From the NCBI GenBank assembly GCA_950295325.1, contig OX485807.1:29855666-29919665 (forward strand): a stretch of DNA of 64,000 bases. The letters run 5' to 3'. How positions within the stretch are numbered: the stretch's first letter is position 1; each line of letters starts with the position of its first letter. The stretch is from Polytrichum commune. Its lineage: Eukaryota > Streptophyta > Polytrichopsida > Polytrichales > Polytrichaceae. Positions 11,330 to 23,064 of the stretch are shown piece by piece. A program made the translations under genes and the position numbers. Below the pieces are notes generated by a model that ran no database searches, had not been told where the DNA came from, and saw only the letters and a list, made by a program, of their open reading frames with translations.

Positions 11330-14300
11330 ATGGCTTCCAGCTCAATGGCCGAACTTCGTTCCAATGCCAACGATGTCCCTATTCTCTTCCCCATTGGTGC
11401 ACAGGGTATTGCTGTTGTCTCGGAGCTTCATCTTAGCATTAGGTTCTCTCTTCAACTTGATACAATATGGGTAGATCGTGAGATCTTCAATCCTGATACT
11501 GGATTGCTCGTTCATTCCTTCCATGAATCCTCCAAGGTAACTGACAATGGCAATGTAGTGTGGGAGCTTGGCCCTGGAAAGTATAGGGTTATTGGTTGGC
11601 CAGCTTCTCAGATGGGAGTGTCAACAGAACTCCATGCTCCTCTTCGATCTTCCACTGGTGACTTTAGCACACCTCCGGTAGTAAGTGTCAAGACCGAGCC
11701 TGACATAGACAATGTTGTAGACTTGTCTGATTCTTCGACTGAAGATGTATCTATGAGGAAGGCTGATGTTCATGATTCCCCTCCTTTGTTTCCCTCTGAT
11801 TCCTTTGTTACGCCTTCACCTTCTCGCTATGTTCCTTTATCTCCTTCCGTACCGTCTACGTCCAAACCTCCTCCACCTATTGTTCAATGTCTTCGTCGTC
11901 TAGGTTCTATACCCGGTAGTAAAAGTGTCCTCAAGAAAATAGATTACGATAAGATCAAAATCCAAGAGGTTAATCACCTCCCCCCTCGTTTCGATGGTAC
12001 CCAGTTATTTGTCCTCCCTGCACCAGAAGTCTCTTCATCTCTTTCCAGGGCCAGGTCCATGGACGGCATGGACAAGCAATATGATGGCCATGTTTGGACG
12101 AAGACTCAGACCACCAACATTACAAACAACGTTGGCCTTCTATTTCGTTCCTCTACCTGTGTTGGCCATCTCCAATGCCAAAACACTTGTTGTGATTTCC
12201 TTCAACGCGCCCATCGTATCTCTCATGTCAACGACACGGAATTTGATGGTTTCACTACTCAGCCTTTCCCTCTCTCTGGCATTGTGCCATCCGGATCTAC
12301 TCTTGTGTGCAAGATCTGCAAACAGCCTCCCAAATGCATTGCATTTTGCGAGGCGAAGATTTTCTACGTCCATGGGAAGAATTTCTCCCAAAGAGCCTGC
12401 ATTCATATCGGAAACCATCAACATCCAGTGAAGGTTGGGGACTGTAGAGACAGTCGGAAGCGCATCAATGCTCTTCTCGAGGAGCACGTTGAGCGTACGC
12501 CTCAGGCCACGTACAGCAAGATCGTCCTTGAAGCCAGCAAGGACATTGTTGGTGAGTTCCTCCTTTCTGAAAATAGTGAGAAACACCGTCTCCTCTCCTT
12601 AACAGAGCTCGAACCTGTGTTTGAGAGCTGTAGAGGGTTGAATTCCCCAAACCTTCGATCTAAGGTTACCTCTTTCAAATTTTTGCGGAGGTTCGGTGTT
12701 ATGGATGGCATCGCAAAGCTCCGAGGCGTTAGCAATTGGGCCTACGTCCAACGGAACCAATTCCCAGGACAAGGTGACGATGCCGACAAGGTGTTCGTCT
12801 TCAAGATGTCCAAGGTTGGTCCTGGAAGCGGGGTGGATTTGGTTCGTCGGATGCAACCGGGTGGGGACCTTGAGAACGCCTGGATTATGTCCGATCACGT
12901 CAAGCGTGTCAAAGGGTGGACCACCATGGCCGCTCATGTCTACGATGGGACTTATCAACGGGTCATGACCATTCATGTTGTGATTTCCAATCGGAGGATA
13001 AGGATGCCCAAGTGCTCTTCTGGCAGAACCTCAACCATGTCATGGCCCGCCACGGTATCCCGCATCCTAACTTTATTGGCTTCATGGCGGACAGTGCGCA
13101 AGCCAATTGGAACGCTGTGCGCATTGTGTATGGTTCAGGAGATCCCAAAGTTCCTATGGAGGGCCGTGAGCGCACTTGTTTTTTCCATTGGAAACAGTCG
13201 CTCGAGAAACATACGAAATCCTACATAAAGCATGAGTTACAAGACCAACATAGACACCTTTGCCTTCAATATCGCAATGCGTCCTCTATGGCAGAGGCGG
13301 AGACTAGGTACCTAGCTATCAAGGCTTGGTGGGCATCATCGAATTGTACAAGTGAGGACGGTCTCAAGCACCTCCAGCTATGGCTTGCTTTCTAGCACTT
13401 CTGCTACCTTCAATGGGGTGGTTTCATGGAACTGGTAAATCCCCTTCATGATTCATAATTGTCTTTCACTCGGTTTAGTTTCCTCTCTATGTGCTCCCTC
13501 TAATACTCCCTCTGCACTCCCCAATCAGGAAAAGGTTCTGACTCAAGACCAGTTGGCCGAGATGCCGTCGTGCAATCTTGCGGAGTCCGTCCACAACAAA
13601 TGGCTTCAGGCCTCGGGCAACAAGGGTGGAGATTTATACGTGGCTACGGTGGACGACTACATTCGCGCCTTCCTACAAGTTGTTGCATACTACACATTCC
13701 TTAAAGGTGGAGTTGGCGGAGATGGTCCAAGCAAAGAGGAACTCAAGCTCAGGGGTGCTCAACGTCGAGCTCAGCGTACTGGCAACCCCACAGTGTTGTA
13801 GAAGGTCTTGCTCGACATGCCCGGTGGGGAAGAGTTTTGCACTCGCGATCCACACCTTGAGGGTGCCGAGGTGTTTGGATCGCAGAAACGAAGACCTGAC
13901 ACTCCAATTGGTGATGATGGCGAGACCCACCGCCCCGATACCGTGAACTTCTCACGCCCTCGTCCCGGTAAGCGAGTCACTCGATCTCAGCCAGAAAACC
14001 TACCTACTATCATTGAGGAGTGTTCCCCGTCTGTTCAAGAGGTTCAAGTGCCTTCACCTACAGGACTTGGTTTCCATCGTGTCACCGCAGTGCAAGAAAC
14101 CAAAGTAGATGTCTCTCTTTGGCATATTGCCCGCATACCCTATACATCAGGGAAGTCTTGTTGGGCTAATCACGCGGGCACGAAGAAGAAGTGCTCTGCA
14201 AGAATCGTCACCAATAATAAGACCATCCCTACGCCTACCTACACCGGTATGTGGCATCATTACAAACTCCAATCGATGAAGCGCACGGACTTCGTCTTCT

Positions 14301-14986
14301 GCCCCGACGACATAGAGCGTTGCGTGAAGGGCCCTCGTCGGAAATGGGTCATGCCGTTCTCTGATGGTCAAGAGAAACCTCCCATTCCCCCAATCTGGCC
14401 TGTCAAGATTGGTACCAACCTCACCCGCTCGGAGATCTTCGCACTTGAGAACGCAGGTTTTCAACTCCCACCAAAGGAGCGCATCACACCGACTCGGCTC
14501 TTCACCAACTCTGCTCCCCCGCTGGATATGTCTCGAATCCCTATTCCTGAACACCCCGACTTCATCCCTCCCACAAGATTGTCCAAGCTTGTTCGGCGAT
14601 CCAGCAGCGCACCTTCGGCAAAGCAGAGGCAGATGGTTGCCTCTGCTGAAGCTATGCATGGTACCGTTCTGAAGTTAACTATGATCCCTCAACCGGGATT
14701 TGGTTGCATTATCACACTGCAGTCCAAGTCAGAACCGCAACCACCCATCTACCAAGTGACAGTAAGTTCTATTCCAGAGTGCAATTGCGCGAACTTCGTG
14801 GATATGATTTCCAAGTTCGGCCGCAAACGCAATCCTTATCATAATTGTAAGCATTTGTATTACATCTTCATCAAGGTTTCCAATTTGGATCCGGAAGTGA
14901 ATTTGTTCATTCACGCCCCGACATTTAGCTTCAACGAAGTCAAACTCATCCTCGAAGGGGGTCTTTTGACACAACCTACTTCCTAG
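11330..14986 (+). pseudogene. MULE-like transposase with SWIM zinc finger, broken
   Basis: I take the start at the ATG at 11330 (MASSSMAEL). The N-terminal ~200 residues are not recognised and include a Ser/Pro-rich acidic stretch. The middle carries a Mutator-type catalytic region: the DGTYQRVMTIHV strand, then ADSAQANWNAVR, then the ERTCFFHWKQSL block. A one-base loss near 12985 shifts frame, so the catalytic part continues in another frame to about 13393. There an in-frame TAG interrupts the LWLAF-HFCYLQW segment. Homologous-looking frame resumes at 13448, has another TAG at 13799 and runs to 14986. The C-terminal part (about 14770-14890) has a SWIM motif, CNC followed by CKH. GC content and codon use are richer than in the flanks. 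It would cut and paste a Mutator-like element; no terminal inverted repeats were found. Confidence 0.75.
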
Positions 14987-15224
14987 AATTCCGCTCAGCC
15001 TAGCACTCCATTAGGCTATGATATATGTGTCCATTTATGGACCAACCCTAAACCAATAATTGATTGATATAATAAAGGTATAATCTCAATGATTATTTTT
15101 ATTTGCTTCAAAAATTTGTATCACAATGCTTCCTATGTCTATCAATTCTATTTCCGATTTGCATACTTCTTGGATAATTCCGATGGAGGTGGACCCGGTC
15201 GAAGCAAATCCCTATAAGATCACC

Positions 15225-15469
15225 ATATTCGTTAATTTGAGACTTTCTCTTGTCTCAAATTAATATATGGACCACAACAACATGGTCTAATGTTTGGGTC
15301 GTCCTACCTAAACCATCTTGATATGAGTTCTTAATTGGGTTCTTGATATGAACACCCGCTTCAAAGTATTTGCATCTAACGACATTCTTCAATATATGTG
15401 TGATTTTATCCATGTTTTTATATTTGTAACTATCTCAAAATGCCGAAAAAGTCCCAAATTAACGAATAT
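15225..15469. mobile_element. small inverted-repeat element
   Basis: The ends are inverted copies of about 22 bp (ATATTCGTTAATTTGAGACT at 15225 and its near-complement at 15448-15469). The left end also forms a perfect 12-bp hairpin with 15252-15263 (TTAATTTGAGAC with an 8-base loop). It is non-coding and no target duplication is evident. Confidence 0.5.
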
Positions 15470-15474
15470 AATGA

Positions 15475-15876
15475 TTAAGATATTGTTTTGTCTCTAATTC
15501 GATCCTTTAGCGGAAGATGATGCGGAGGCAAGGCTCTCATCCTTTGGCGTAATGAAAGAGACTTCAAAGATTCGCCTTCCACCTTCACCTCCTGGTCCGT
15601 TTCCTTCGAATTGTCTTCATCCAAATCAGAGTCCTTCTCCGACACATCTTCCTGTCTTTGTTCTTTTTTCTCATATTGTTTCTGCTCCTCCTGCACCCTC
15701 CACCTCCATGCTTGTGTAGAGTGCGAAAATGGAGTCAGGTCGTAGTCATCACTAGCTCGATTTTCAGGCCTAAATTCAAATTCCGGCGATGAATTAACGG
15801 GAATATGGGGATCTCCTAGACTTCTAATTTCCATCTCCCACCCTAATCCAGCAAACATGTCTCTCTTTTCTCCCAT
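15475..15876 (-). CDS. unknown small acidic/charged protein
   Basis: The frame has an ATG at 15876 and encodes about 133 residues starting MGEKRDMFAG. Visible features are SPEFEFRP near residue 40, a Trp-rich TQAWRWRV, then a long Glu/Lys/Gln/Asp-rich segment likely to be coiled or disordered, and a basic end. A TATAAATT box lies about 40 bp upstream of the ATG at 15917-15924. The family is not recognised; short SPEFEF-type motifs occur in several plant proteins of unknown function. It could also be an accessory ORF of the neighbouring MULE, which would then be divergently or convergently arranged. The chance that it is a real gene is moderate. Confidence 0.4.
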   Translation of the reverse strand: MGEKRDMFAGLGWEMEIRSLGDPHIPVNSSPEFEFRPENRASDDYDLTPFSHSTQAWRWRVQEEQKQYEKKEQRQEDVSEKDSDLDEDNSKETDQEVKVEGESLKSLSLRQRMRALPPHHLPLKDRIRDKTIS

Positions 15877-16440
15877 TGTGTGCAAGTGTATATACAATCA
15901 TGGTGGATATGAGTCCAATTTATAGTCTATTCGGCCACAAACGATAATTGCTAAAGTCCAACCTATAGAGTAGACTCACATATAAGACAAAAAGAAAAGT
16001 GATGAATAACAACGAAGGAAGTTTATTATTTTGATTCCTTTGTATTTTGATTGACCCATTCTTCATTTATACCAATCTTAGAAAATCCAATTTCATTGAT
16101 TATTCCTTGTAATCATTCTTGGTTTTAATAATTCTTCAATTATACCAACTTCGATATACTTATTTTTGTTTGTTCTTTCTTGGGATCACCATTGATGTTT
16201 ATCATATATTTATACGTTTTATTTTGATGCTATTTCATTATAGCACTTCCCGGGTCCGAAATGTAGTGAGACATTTTCAAATATAGGGCCTTTTGAGTTA
16301 GATGTGGACCTATACATTCCACGGAAATAGGTCACTATTTTTTGCTATTTTAGTAGATTCTAGCATATTCGAAGCATATTCTAGACTTTTTTTTTAAAAT
16401 CTAAATTTGGTCTTAGAAGTTTGCTAAATTTAATCACTCA

Positions 16441-17957
16441 ATGCTCTCCGTTCTCCACATCACCGCTCTAAGCTCTTCGCTCCCCGCTCTACGCACACGT
16501 ACAAGTGTCGTCCGGAGTCGACTGGCGGACCGGACTGGTGGGTTCTGCCAAAGAGAGGAAGCCATTACGCTGCAAGGATTTGATCATCCCATTACGTTGC
16601 AAGGTGGGCGCCTGACGCTACACGACAGAGAATCCCGACCAGCAGCTCTTGCAGCAGTGATGCTAGTGATGTGATCGAAGAGGACCGACTAATACCTGCA
16701 AGCTCCTTGGTGCTCGTCATCACAAGGTGTGAGGTCCGGTAGCACAAGTGGTGGGACACGATCGAGACCGAAGCAACCAAGGTCCCTAGCATTGCTGGTG
16801 CGATCGGTCGCAAAGCCGCAGGCCAATTGGAAGAGGTACGCCAATTGCATTCACCTTGCAGAAGCAAAGTGATTGATAACGATTCACCTGGCGCATAGAA
16901 GAGTCAGGAGTAGATAGTGGTGGTGGAGGAGGCATCGATCTGCTCACTACGGCATAGTGTCCCAGAGACACCAATGAACTTGAAGGCCGAATGTTGGGTG
17001 ACGGGGTCAGGAAAAGGTAATGTTAGGTTGAGAGAGGCAGCACTGGAGCGGTGTGGAGGGGCTACTTCCAAGCAGGGACTTATTGGATGCTCTTCTGAGA
17101 GCTAATTTCTTTATGCTGCGGAACGGGGTAATGCACATTGGTTGTTTTTTTTGTTTCTTCCATCCACGAGAGGTGTCAAGAATCGAAGGGGCAGCCTGAA
17201 CGGCGGAAGAAAAGGCAGCTCCAATCTGCACCATTTGCAGTGCGACTACACCGAGCAACTAGGCGCTTCAGGAGGGTTCGGGGGCTTGATGCCGTGACAC
17301 CTTCCAAGTGCCGTGAGGAACCTGGGGCGGATTCGTTCGTGGTGAGGCAATTCCTGAGCCCAGAGAAACCTCCAACGTCGCATGCGTGCTCTAGCTAAGT
17401 ACAGGGGGGAACGTATCTGCACGACATGGGAGCCTTGGCCGCTCCGGTTACAGTGTGGGCTTTATGTCAGGGTGGCTATGCATGGTGAGGATGTAGCGCC
17501 GAAGAATGCAGAGGAGGTGAAGACAATAAGGTGAGGTTATTGCAGGTTAATGGGCCTTCTCTTTCCTGGTGTTACGTAGTGTGAGCATGGAATCGGTTGA
17601 CGAGTCATGGGTGCAGAGGAGGAGGGTGCTTACTATCTGCAGTAGGGGAGGTAATTGGTGAAAATGGGCCACAGTGGGGTTAGTTTAGTAGCTGAGTTCC
17701 CAGCTTGTGGAGGACCAACACGTAGGGGCGAAGGGTATGTCGAAATTTCAAAAGATTGGTGTTTAGAGATCAAGTATGTGACCAAGCATTTGTGAATGCT
17801 CATGTTAGTTAATAAAGAAGAAAAAAGGTGTTATACACACCACTTCTCCCCAATCCTCTTTCTTTGCTTGTACATGCGAATTGCAACTTGAATGTAGCTC
17901 ATGATCCCTCACCCGGACTAGGACGCAATCGAAGGGTGAGGGGGATTGAGGCTTACA
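16441..17957 (+). mobile_element. GC-rich LTR remnant (3' part)
   Basis: The right end carries both LTR signatures of the local family: the poly(A)-side hairpin AGCATT (17785-17790) with AATGCT (17795-17800) followed by AATAAA, and the terminal hairpin CTCACCC (17908-17914) with GGGTGAG (17934-17940), then GCTTACACA. The LTR head is not found. The GC-rich body (about 16441-17760) has short frames on both strands without motifs, so I do not call genes there. The exact left limit is unknown. Confidence 0.55.
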
Positions 17958-17959
17958 CA

Positions 17960-18260
17960 ACACAAACGACTTCATTATCTTTAGTGTACGGATTGGAGGC
18001 CACACTAACCATTGAGTTCAAAGTTGAATCACTGCACGTGGCAGTGACTTCACACCTCACGGATAGTCAGTCATTAAGGAATCGGCTAACAACCTTAGAG
18101 GAGCTGGACGAAAGAAGGAGGATGAGCGCTCAGCACATCGAGGCCATCCAAAGGTGACGAAAAATCACCTTCGACAAGCGGCATAAGAAAAGGACCTTAA
18201 GGCCAGGTATGATGGTGATGATTCAAAATGCTAGGAAGCTTGATTTCCCGGGTAATGCCA
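17960..18260 (+). pseudogene. Ty3/gypsy integrase C-terminal fragment
   Basis: Translation gives SLVYGLEATLTIEF, RLTTLEELDERR and FDKRHKKRTLRPG, the typical tail of a plant gypsy integrase after the catalytic core. One stop lies near 18155. The catalytic core and everything upstream are missing. The fragment follows the LTR remnant ending at about 17957 directly, so it is probably the broken host element into which that LTR was inserted. Confidence 0.8.
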
Positions 18261-18719
18261 CATTAATGCCACTTTATTTTTCTCATACCTTGGACCCAAA
18301 CTCTAGTGTGAATCCTTTTGGGTCCAAAATTTTGATGTGGACCGATATGATCACTTAATTTTGGAGTTTCCTTGATATTGGACTCCACACTTAGTACTTT
18401 GGCCCATCACCCGGTTTACGGCATTTCAATGTGCTCTCACATAAGCTAAGCTACGCTAGTACCACCAATTGACCATTGTTGGCACATGAAGTTTGTGAGC
18501 AACTACATTTATTGTTGCGGTCATCCTCAAGCTCATGTGTGTACTTCATCACTTGCTCTTTGCCCACATTACTTTCAATGATAATTTATTCCTACTTGGA
18601 CACCACGTGTTTCTCCAAGTGTCTACACCTTGGTAAGGCACGTGGGCCTTTTGCGGCCACTTTCTTAAACCGGAACACCTAAGGATGGCACCAAAATAAA
18701 GATGTGTGGTACAATGAGG

Positions 18720-18980
18720 TTGAGCATAGCCCTAAACCTAACCTAACTGGAAGTTACCTTAGTTGCTAGAAGTCACCTCAATGAAACTAGTAAAAACCAC
18801 AATAAAAGAAAAATTCGTGAAACGATACTAGAAATTACCAGTCAGTAAACCAATAAGTTACTTATGCAATAACCAATATGTTACTGGTTGATAAAATCAG
18901 TAAGTTACCGCTGTTCATAAAACACCAACTTGGCTACAAATTACTTATTGGTCCACAACTTACTAATGAACCATACATTC
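18720..18980. repeat. cluster of TTACT/AGTAA motifs
   Basis: Many short copies of TTACTGGT-, AAGTTACT- and ACCAGTAA-like motifs occur in both orientations (about 18835-18975). This looks like subterminal transposon sequence, but no element ends were found. Confidence 0.35.
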
Positions 18981-19121
18981 TTACTAAGTAGATCCCAGAG
19001 ATTCTATACCTATTCCATCCTTAACACTTGATCCAAAGTTCCATTGGTTTAGGCACATGCAAATGATCCAAATTCTTTAAATTACCTTGGCTTATGCAAC
19101 TTGCACGCTTGCCAAGCTTTA

Positions 19122-21519
19122 GAGCATCCCCACCAAACCGGGCACCGCCCCGGGCATAATTGCACCGGTGGCACCCCGGGCATAGTGTGGGTTTACCCGA
19201 CATATTGTTGGAGCCCACTAGCTCGGGTACATGCCCCTCTTCGAGGCCGGCCCCCGCCCGGTATTACCCCCTTGCCCGATTCCATTAGCCTTGCCCGATG
19301 TCTTGCCCGGATACCGATTCCGTGCCCGATGTGTTGCCCGATTCCCTACCCGATCCCTTTCGGTTCTCCGCCCGGAAATATACTAAAATCCCTCATTAAC
19401 TAATTCACTGATTAACTAATTCATCTCCATTGCTCGTGTGCTTCCAAAGCCAATAGTGGACTTGCAATGCTTCTACCGTGGGTTACTAGTAGCTTAGGCA
19501 GAAAATACACAATGAGTTTTCTCAAGAACTCTTGAAATAGGAGTTCAAAGACCTTGGGTGTTGCCTACTCAAGTTAGCAACTATCATCTTATCTAAATTC
19601 CCTACTAACTTTCGAAAACTAATAATTCCATTCACACCAAAGAATTATTTAATAAGAAATTAGACAACTAATGATGCATGACATTTAGCATCACTAAGCT
19701 TTAATGTAGGTGGACCAACATCAACCATGTCCATTCTACACTAATAACCCTAATTCTCATTAAGTTCCCAATTATAAGTGCAGTTTTCCAAGTAGTACCC
19801 AAGTGAACTTGTCCCATAACCGTCGTCAAAACCCCAAGTTGCAGGTGTAAAGGAAAAAATTCATGGAGCTCCAGGGAGCTGGAGCGTGGCGTGGTTTGTG
19901 TTTGTGTTTGAGTTTGAGTTTGTATTTGTGTTTGTGTTTATGCCGCGTTTGAAAAAACGTTGCATAACATTGCACATTGGAATCCAATTAAGACAAATGA
20001 ATTGCAGACATAAATCAGGAATATAAATACATAATTATGAGCCTAACTCTAACAAATACATAATTCAGATTCTTGAGCCCTGCAACCATGTGGATGGAGG
20101 GGAGATTTGCCTAGGTACAAACTGTTCCCGAATTGCAGGGGTCCAAAACTGGCCAAAGAGTTCATGAGGATCAACAGAGAGTTGTCGACGTTGTGATGGG
20201 GGAGGGTTAATTGCGAAGTCATTAGGTTGAGAATCTAGGATGGTGGTTGTATCCTCATCACAATCCAAAGCTGGTTGGCCGAAGTCATTCCCAAAAGCAT
20301 TTAGATCAGCTACCCTCCTCCTGTCTGCAAACAAGTCGGAGGAATCATCCTCACAATCATCATCAGCATCATCTTCTTCATTCAAATCTCCTCTAAACCC
20401 TAACCCTTGTGTTGGTGCAGGTGCAGGTGCAACAGGCGTGTTGGAGCAGACTCCAAACCGAGGAGCAGCATGCTCGTTGGAGGCAGCAACTTCGGCAGCA
20501 ACCTGTGCCTTGAGCTTTGCAAGCTCTTGGGTCCTGCGGAGGTGGAGCCACTGTCTAGCAAGGTCACAGGTAATGTTCTTATCCTCTACTGTAAACAAGC
20601 TAAAAGCATTTTGCTGAGCAATTTGCTCAGCTTTCTTCAATGTAGCTGCAGCAAAGTCAGTTGTAGCTTTTGCATTAGCGCGCAAAGCTAGCTCCTTCCC
20701 CTTACTTTGTGCATGCTCGTTTTTTGCCGACTTAGCACCCTGTGGTCTTGTCTGTGCAGGTGGCGATTCGGTGGAGGGAGCCTGGCCATTCGGAGAAAGC
20801 AGATCGCGACGATCAACAGGCAGCCCCTCTCTTGAGGGCGGATCAAACCCTCCACCCTTTCGCTTGCCCATAAATATTGCCGCAAACCTAGGATAGCTCT
20901 TTAACAACAACCAGCAATGTTTTAGAACAAATGCCTTCCCACATTTTTGCTTGTACAAGCTCATAGCATCTAATACAAAATCATCCTCACTCTTCCCACT
21001 GTCATTCAGATCTCTCACTGACTGATAGCAACCACTGAACTTGGCGACAGATTGCTTGATGTCAGACCATTTTGTCTCTAGAGACCTAGCAGGACGATCA
21101 GCTCCTCCCTCGGGTTTGTGTCTAGCATAGTGCGTTGCTACATTGATCCAAAATTGTGCATTCTTCTGCCCTATCCCTCTCCTGGCATCGGTGGAAGTAT
21201 GCATAAAACTTCGGCAACACTGTTCTTCCTCCTCCGGGCAGAAGTTCCTGCCCTTCTTGGTCCTCCCACCCGTTGCAGGCACACCCCCCCTTCCTGACAT
21301 GGTGGAATAAGTCCAAAGTTGGGCTAACTGCCGGATGGCGTTGACGGGCAGAACACGGTACCCGAGGCCAATATACCCGAAGAGCTCCTTCCAAATGCCC
21401 GGTCCGGCACCCTTTATGGCGTTAACGTCGACTGGTGGACGTTAGAACTTGGCGTCCTGGGCACCGGATTTCTAGGAGTGCCGTTCAACTGACTTATACC
21501 TCTGCTGGTGGGGACGCTC
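19122..21519 (-). mobile_element. PIF/Harbinger element carrying only ORF1
   Basis: The ends are GAGCATCCCCACCA (left) and the complement of GAGCGTCCCCACCA (right), flanked by the 3-bp duplication TTA at 19119-19121 and 21520-21522. This is the hallmark TIR and TNA target of PIF/Harbinger. The left subterminal region (19120-19380) is GC-rich with repeated TTGCCCGAT motifs. The only coding region is the Myb-like ORF at 20065-21300. The remaining ~900 bp hold no DDE transposase, so the element needs one supplied in trans. Confidence 0.85.
20065..21300 (-). CDS. PIF/Harbinger Myb/trihelix-like ORF1 protein
   Basis: This intact 411-residue frame starts MSGRGGVPATGGRTKKGRNF. Residues ~20-135 have the Myb/SANT-like trihelix pattern (FW...VATHY, RSLETKWSDIKQSVAKFSG, then CWLLLKSYPRF) seen in the DNA-binding partner protein of plant PIF/Harbinger elements and in related NAM-associated proteins. 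Residues ~170-280 are an Ala/Lys/Gln-rich helical stretch, and an acidic patch (EEDDADDDCEDDSSD) sits near residue 315. In known systems this protein binds element ends and helps import the transposase. It occupies the element in minus orientation with no transposase beside it. No frame damage is visible, which suggests recent activity or domestication. Confidence 0.75.
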   Translation of the reverse strand: MSGRGGVPATGGRTKKGRNFCPEEEEQCCRSFMHTSTDARRGIGQKNAQFWINVATHYARHKPEGGADRPARSLETKWSDIKQSVAKFSGCYQSVRDLNDSGKSEDDFVLDAMSLYKQKCGKAFVLKHCWLLLKSYPRFAAIFMGKRKGGGFDPPSREGLPVDRRDLLSPNGQAPSTESPPAQTRPQGAKSAKNEHAQSKGKELALRANAKATTDFAAATLKKAEQIAQQNAFSLFTVEDKNITCDLARQWLHLRRTQELAKLKAQVAAEVAASNEHAAPRFGVCSNTPVAPAPAPTQGLGFRGDLNEEDDADDDCEDDSSDLFADRRRVADLNAFGNDFGQPALDCDEDTTTILDSQPNDFAINPPPSQRRQLSVDPHELFGQFWTPAIREQFVPRQISPPSTWLQGSRI

Positions 21520-21566
21520 TTAGCTCAGGCACTTAAGTTTGAGACAATTTTTAACCAATAAACTAA

Positions 21567-22101
21567 GGGGGCATTCCCACCTGACTTTAGTTAAGACCCA
21601 AAGTATTTCCTAAAAACCGGGTAAAGCTCCCTCGGTTATAGCGGAGGCATCCGACTATCCCAATGCACCTACAATAACTTGCTCCGGAGATTTTCAAGTA
21701 GGTTTTAGTTAAGTAGCTTTCACACATGTTCATGGTTTTATCTACCAAGCAATGAATGTTGGATAGTTTTTGTCCCATCCCCAAATGCCTTACTACTCAC
21801 CTATCTTACCATTGGTTTTTGTTAATGAAGCTCCTCGTGCCCTCGTAGCTAAGACTAAAAAGCAACCAATCACAAGGGTGGGAGGCGACATTTTTAAAGT
21901 TCCTATATTCTTGCCTCATGTTTAGGTACCGATGGGAGTTAGGGTCGGTGGTTGAGGCTTAAAACCTCCACTTTTAAGCCATGCCACATCATTTGCCACC
22001 TAGGCTTGGCACTAAAAAGAGCCGTATGTGTGAACCCTGGATAACTAAAACCGCTTTTAGACTAAAACTACTTCTAACTAATGTCAGGTGGGAATGCCCC
22101 A
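21567..22101. mobile_element. Tourist-like MITE with TAA duplication
   Basis: Terminal inverted repeats of about 20 bp (GGGGGCATTCCCACCTGAC at left; the complement with one changed end base at right) are flanked by TAA at 21564-21566 and 22102-22104. The 3-bp TNA target and GGGGCATT-type end fit the Tourist/PIF-Harbinger group. At 535 bp it has no credible ORF. Confidence 0.75.
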
Positions 22102-22332
22102 TAAGAGATTTTGCATATGTTTAGGTGGAGTAATATCTGGGGATTGTTTTCCTTCCAAATAGAAACAAATTTTAAGGAGAATGCAAATATTTAAAATATC
22201 ACTCATGAACATGGAAATTGCTACAAATTTTGAAGTGTAAATTTCAGGGTTACACATAGTCGTTCTATAGGTCAACCCATAATTAACCGCTCATCGGAAT
22301 GCTATTCCTTGGCTATGACAATTGTCCCAAGC

Positions 22333-23064
22333 TGTGTCAGGCAAGAATCACCCCCACCCTTGAATGCGTCATAGTCCGGGTGAGGGATCCTCTGTCCCAA
22401 CTCTGCCTACTACTAACCAACCATGTAATGTTCTCCCAGTTGGGAATGAAGTGACATATTCAATGCCTTCCCTTTATTGCATTTAATCCACAAGTATTCA
22501 CAAACACTTGGGTTTTGGCACACAAAAGAACACACTCAACTTCAATCCCTACCATAAGAATTCCAAATCTAATTGCTACTTCCCCTTGCCAAGTCCAGCT
22601 CCCCTTCCATCGCTTGGTTGGGAGTTGCCTCAGCATCCTCCTTCAGTTAGGCCTCATTACCTAGCCCACTACTTTCCATGGCAACACTAATCACTGCAAT
22701 TAAGCCATCTGCCACATTTATCCTAAATCCACACCACTCTGCGCTACAAGGAAATGTGAACCCAATCCACTCTTCACTACCTCCTACCCTGTCAATTCCA
22801 TATCTGATGTGAAGTCAGCCGCCTCTGCTAGCTGCAAGCCAGCTGCCTCTCACACCTTGAAGGAGCTGTTCCCTCGCATTAAAACCACCCTGGAACTCAC
22901 ATCTCCCTTGTCACCCGCCCAACAAAAAGCCCTCTTGCTTCCCAATGCGCGATCCGCTCCTGTTCAAGGTGTCTGGGGCAACCAGCAAGCCCACCTCGAG
23001 CTTCACTGATATTCGATTGCAGCGTCCCTCCTCCCTTGATTAGGCACTTCTTGAGGTAAACTGG
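22333..23064 (-). mobile_element. inverted LTR, tail half
   Basis: On the minus strand the sequence ends with the LTR-terminal hairpin (CACCC around GGACTATGACGC, then GGGTG; about 22350-22394) and CCTGACACA at 22333. It runs up to the start of element 2 at 23065. Its head half is probably 30045-30464, also on the minus strand, which makes one older LTR of roughly 1.15 kb split by element 2. Confidence 0.6.

Noticed and set aside
12140-12976. Minus-strand frames across the transposase
   Set aside because: They mirror the GC-rich transposase coding strand.
16441-17398. Overlapping frames in the GC-rich block on both strands
   Set aside because: They overlap on opposite strands, show no domain and lie in what looks like an LTR body.
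18001-18157. Independent host protein with a coiled segment
   Set aside because: The sequence matches the C-terminal end of a gypsy integrase.
22508-23009. Small proline/serine-rich frames
   Set aside because: They lie inside the inverted LTR half and have no family signature.
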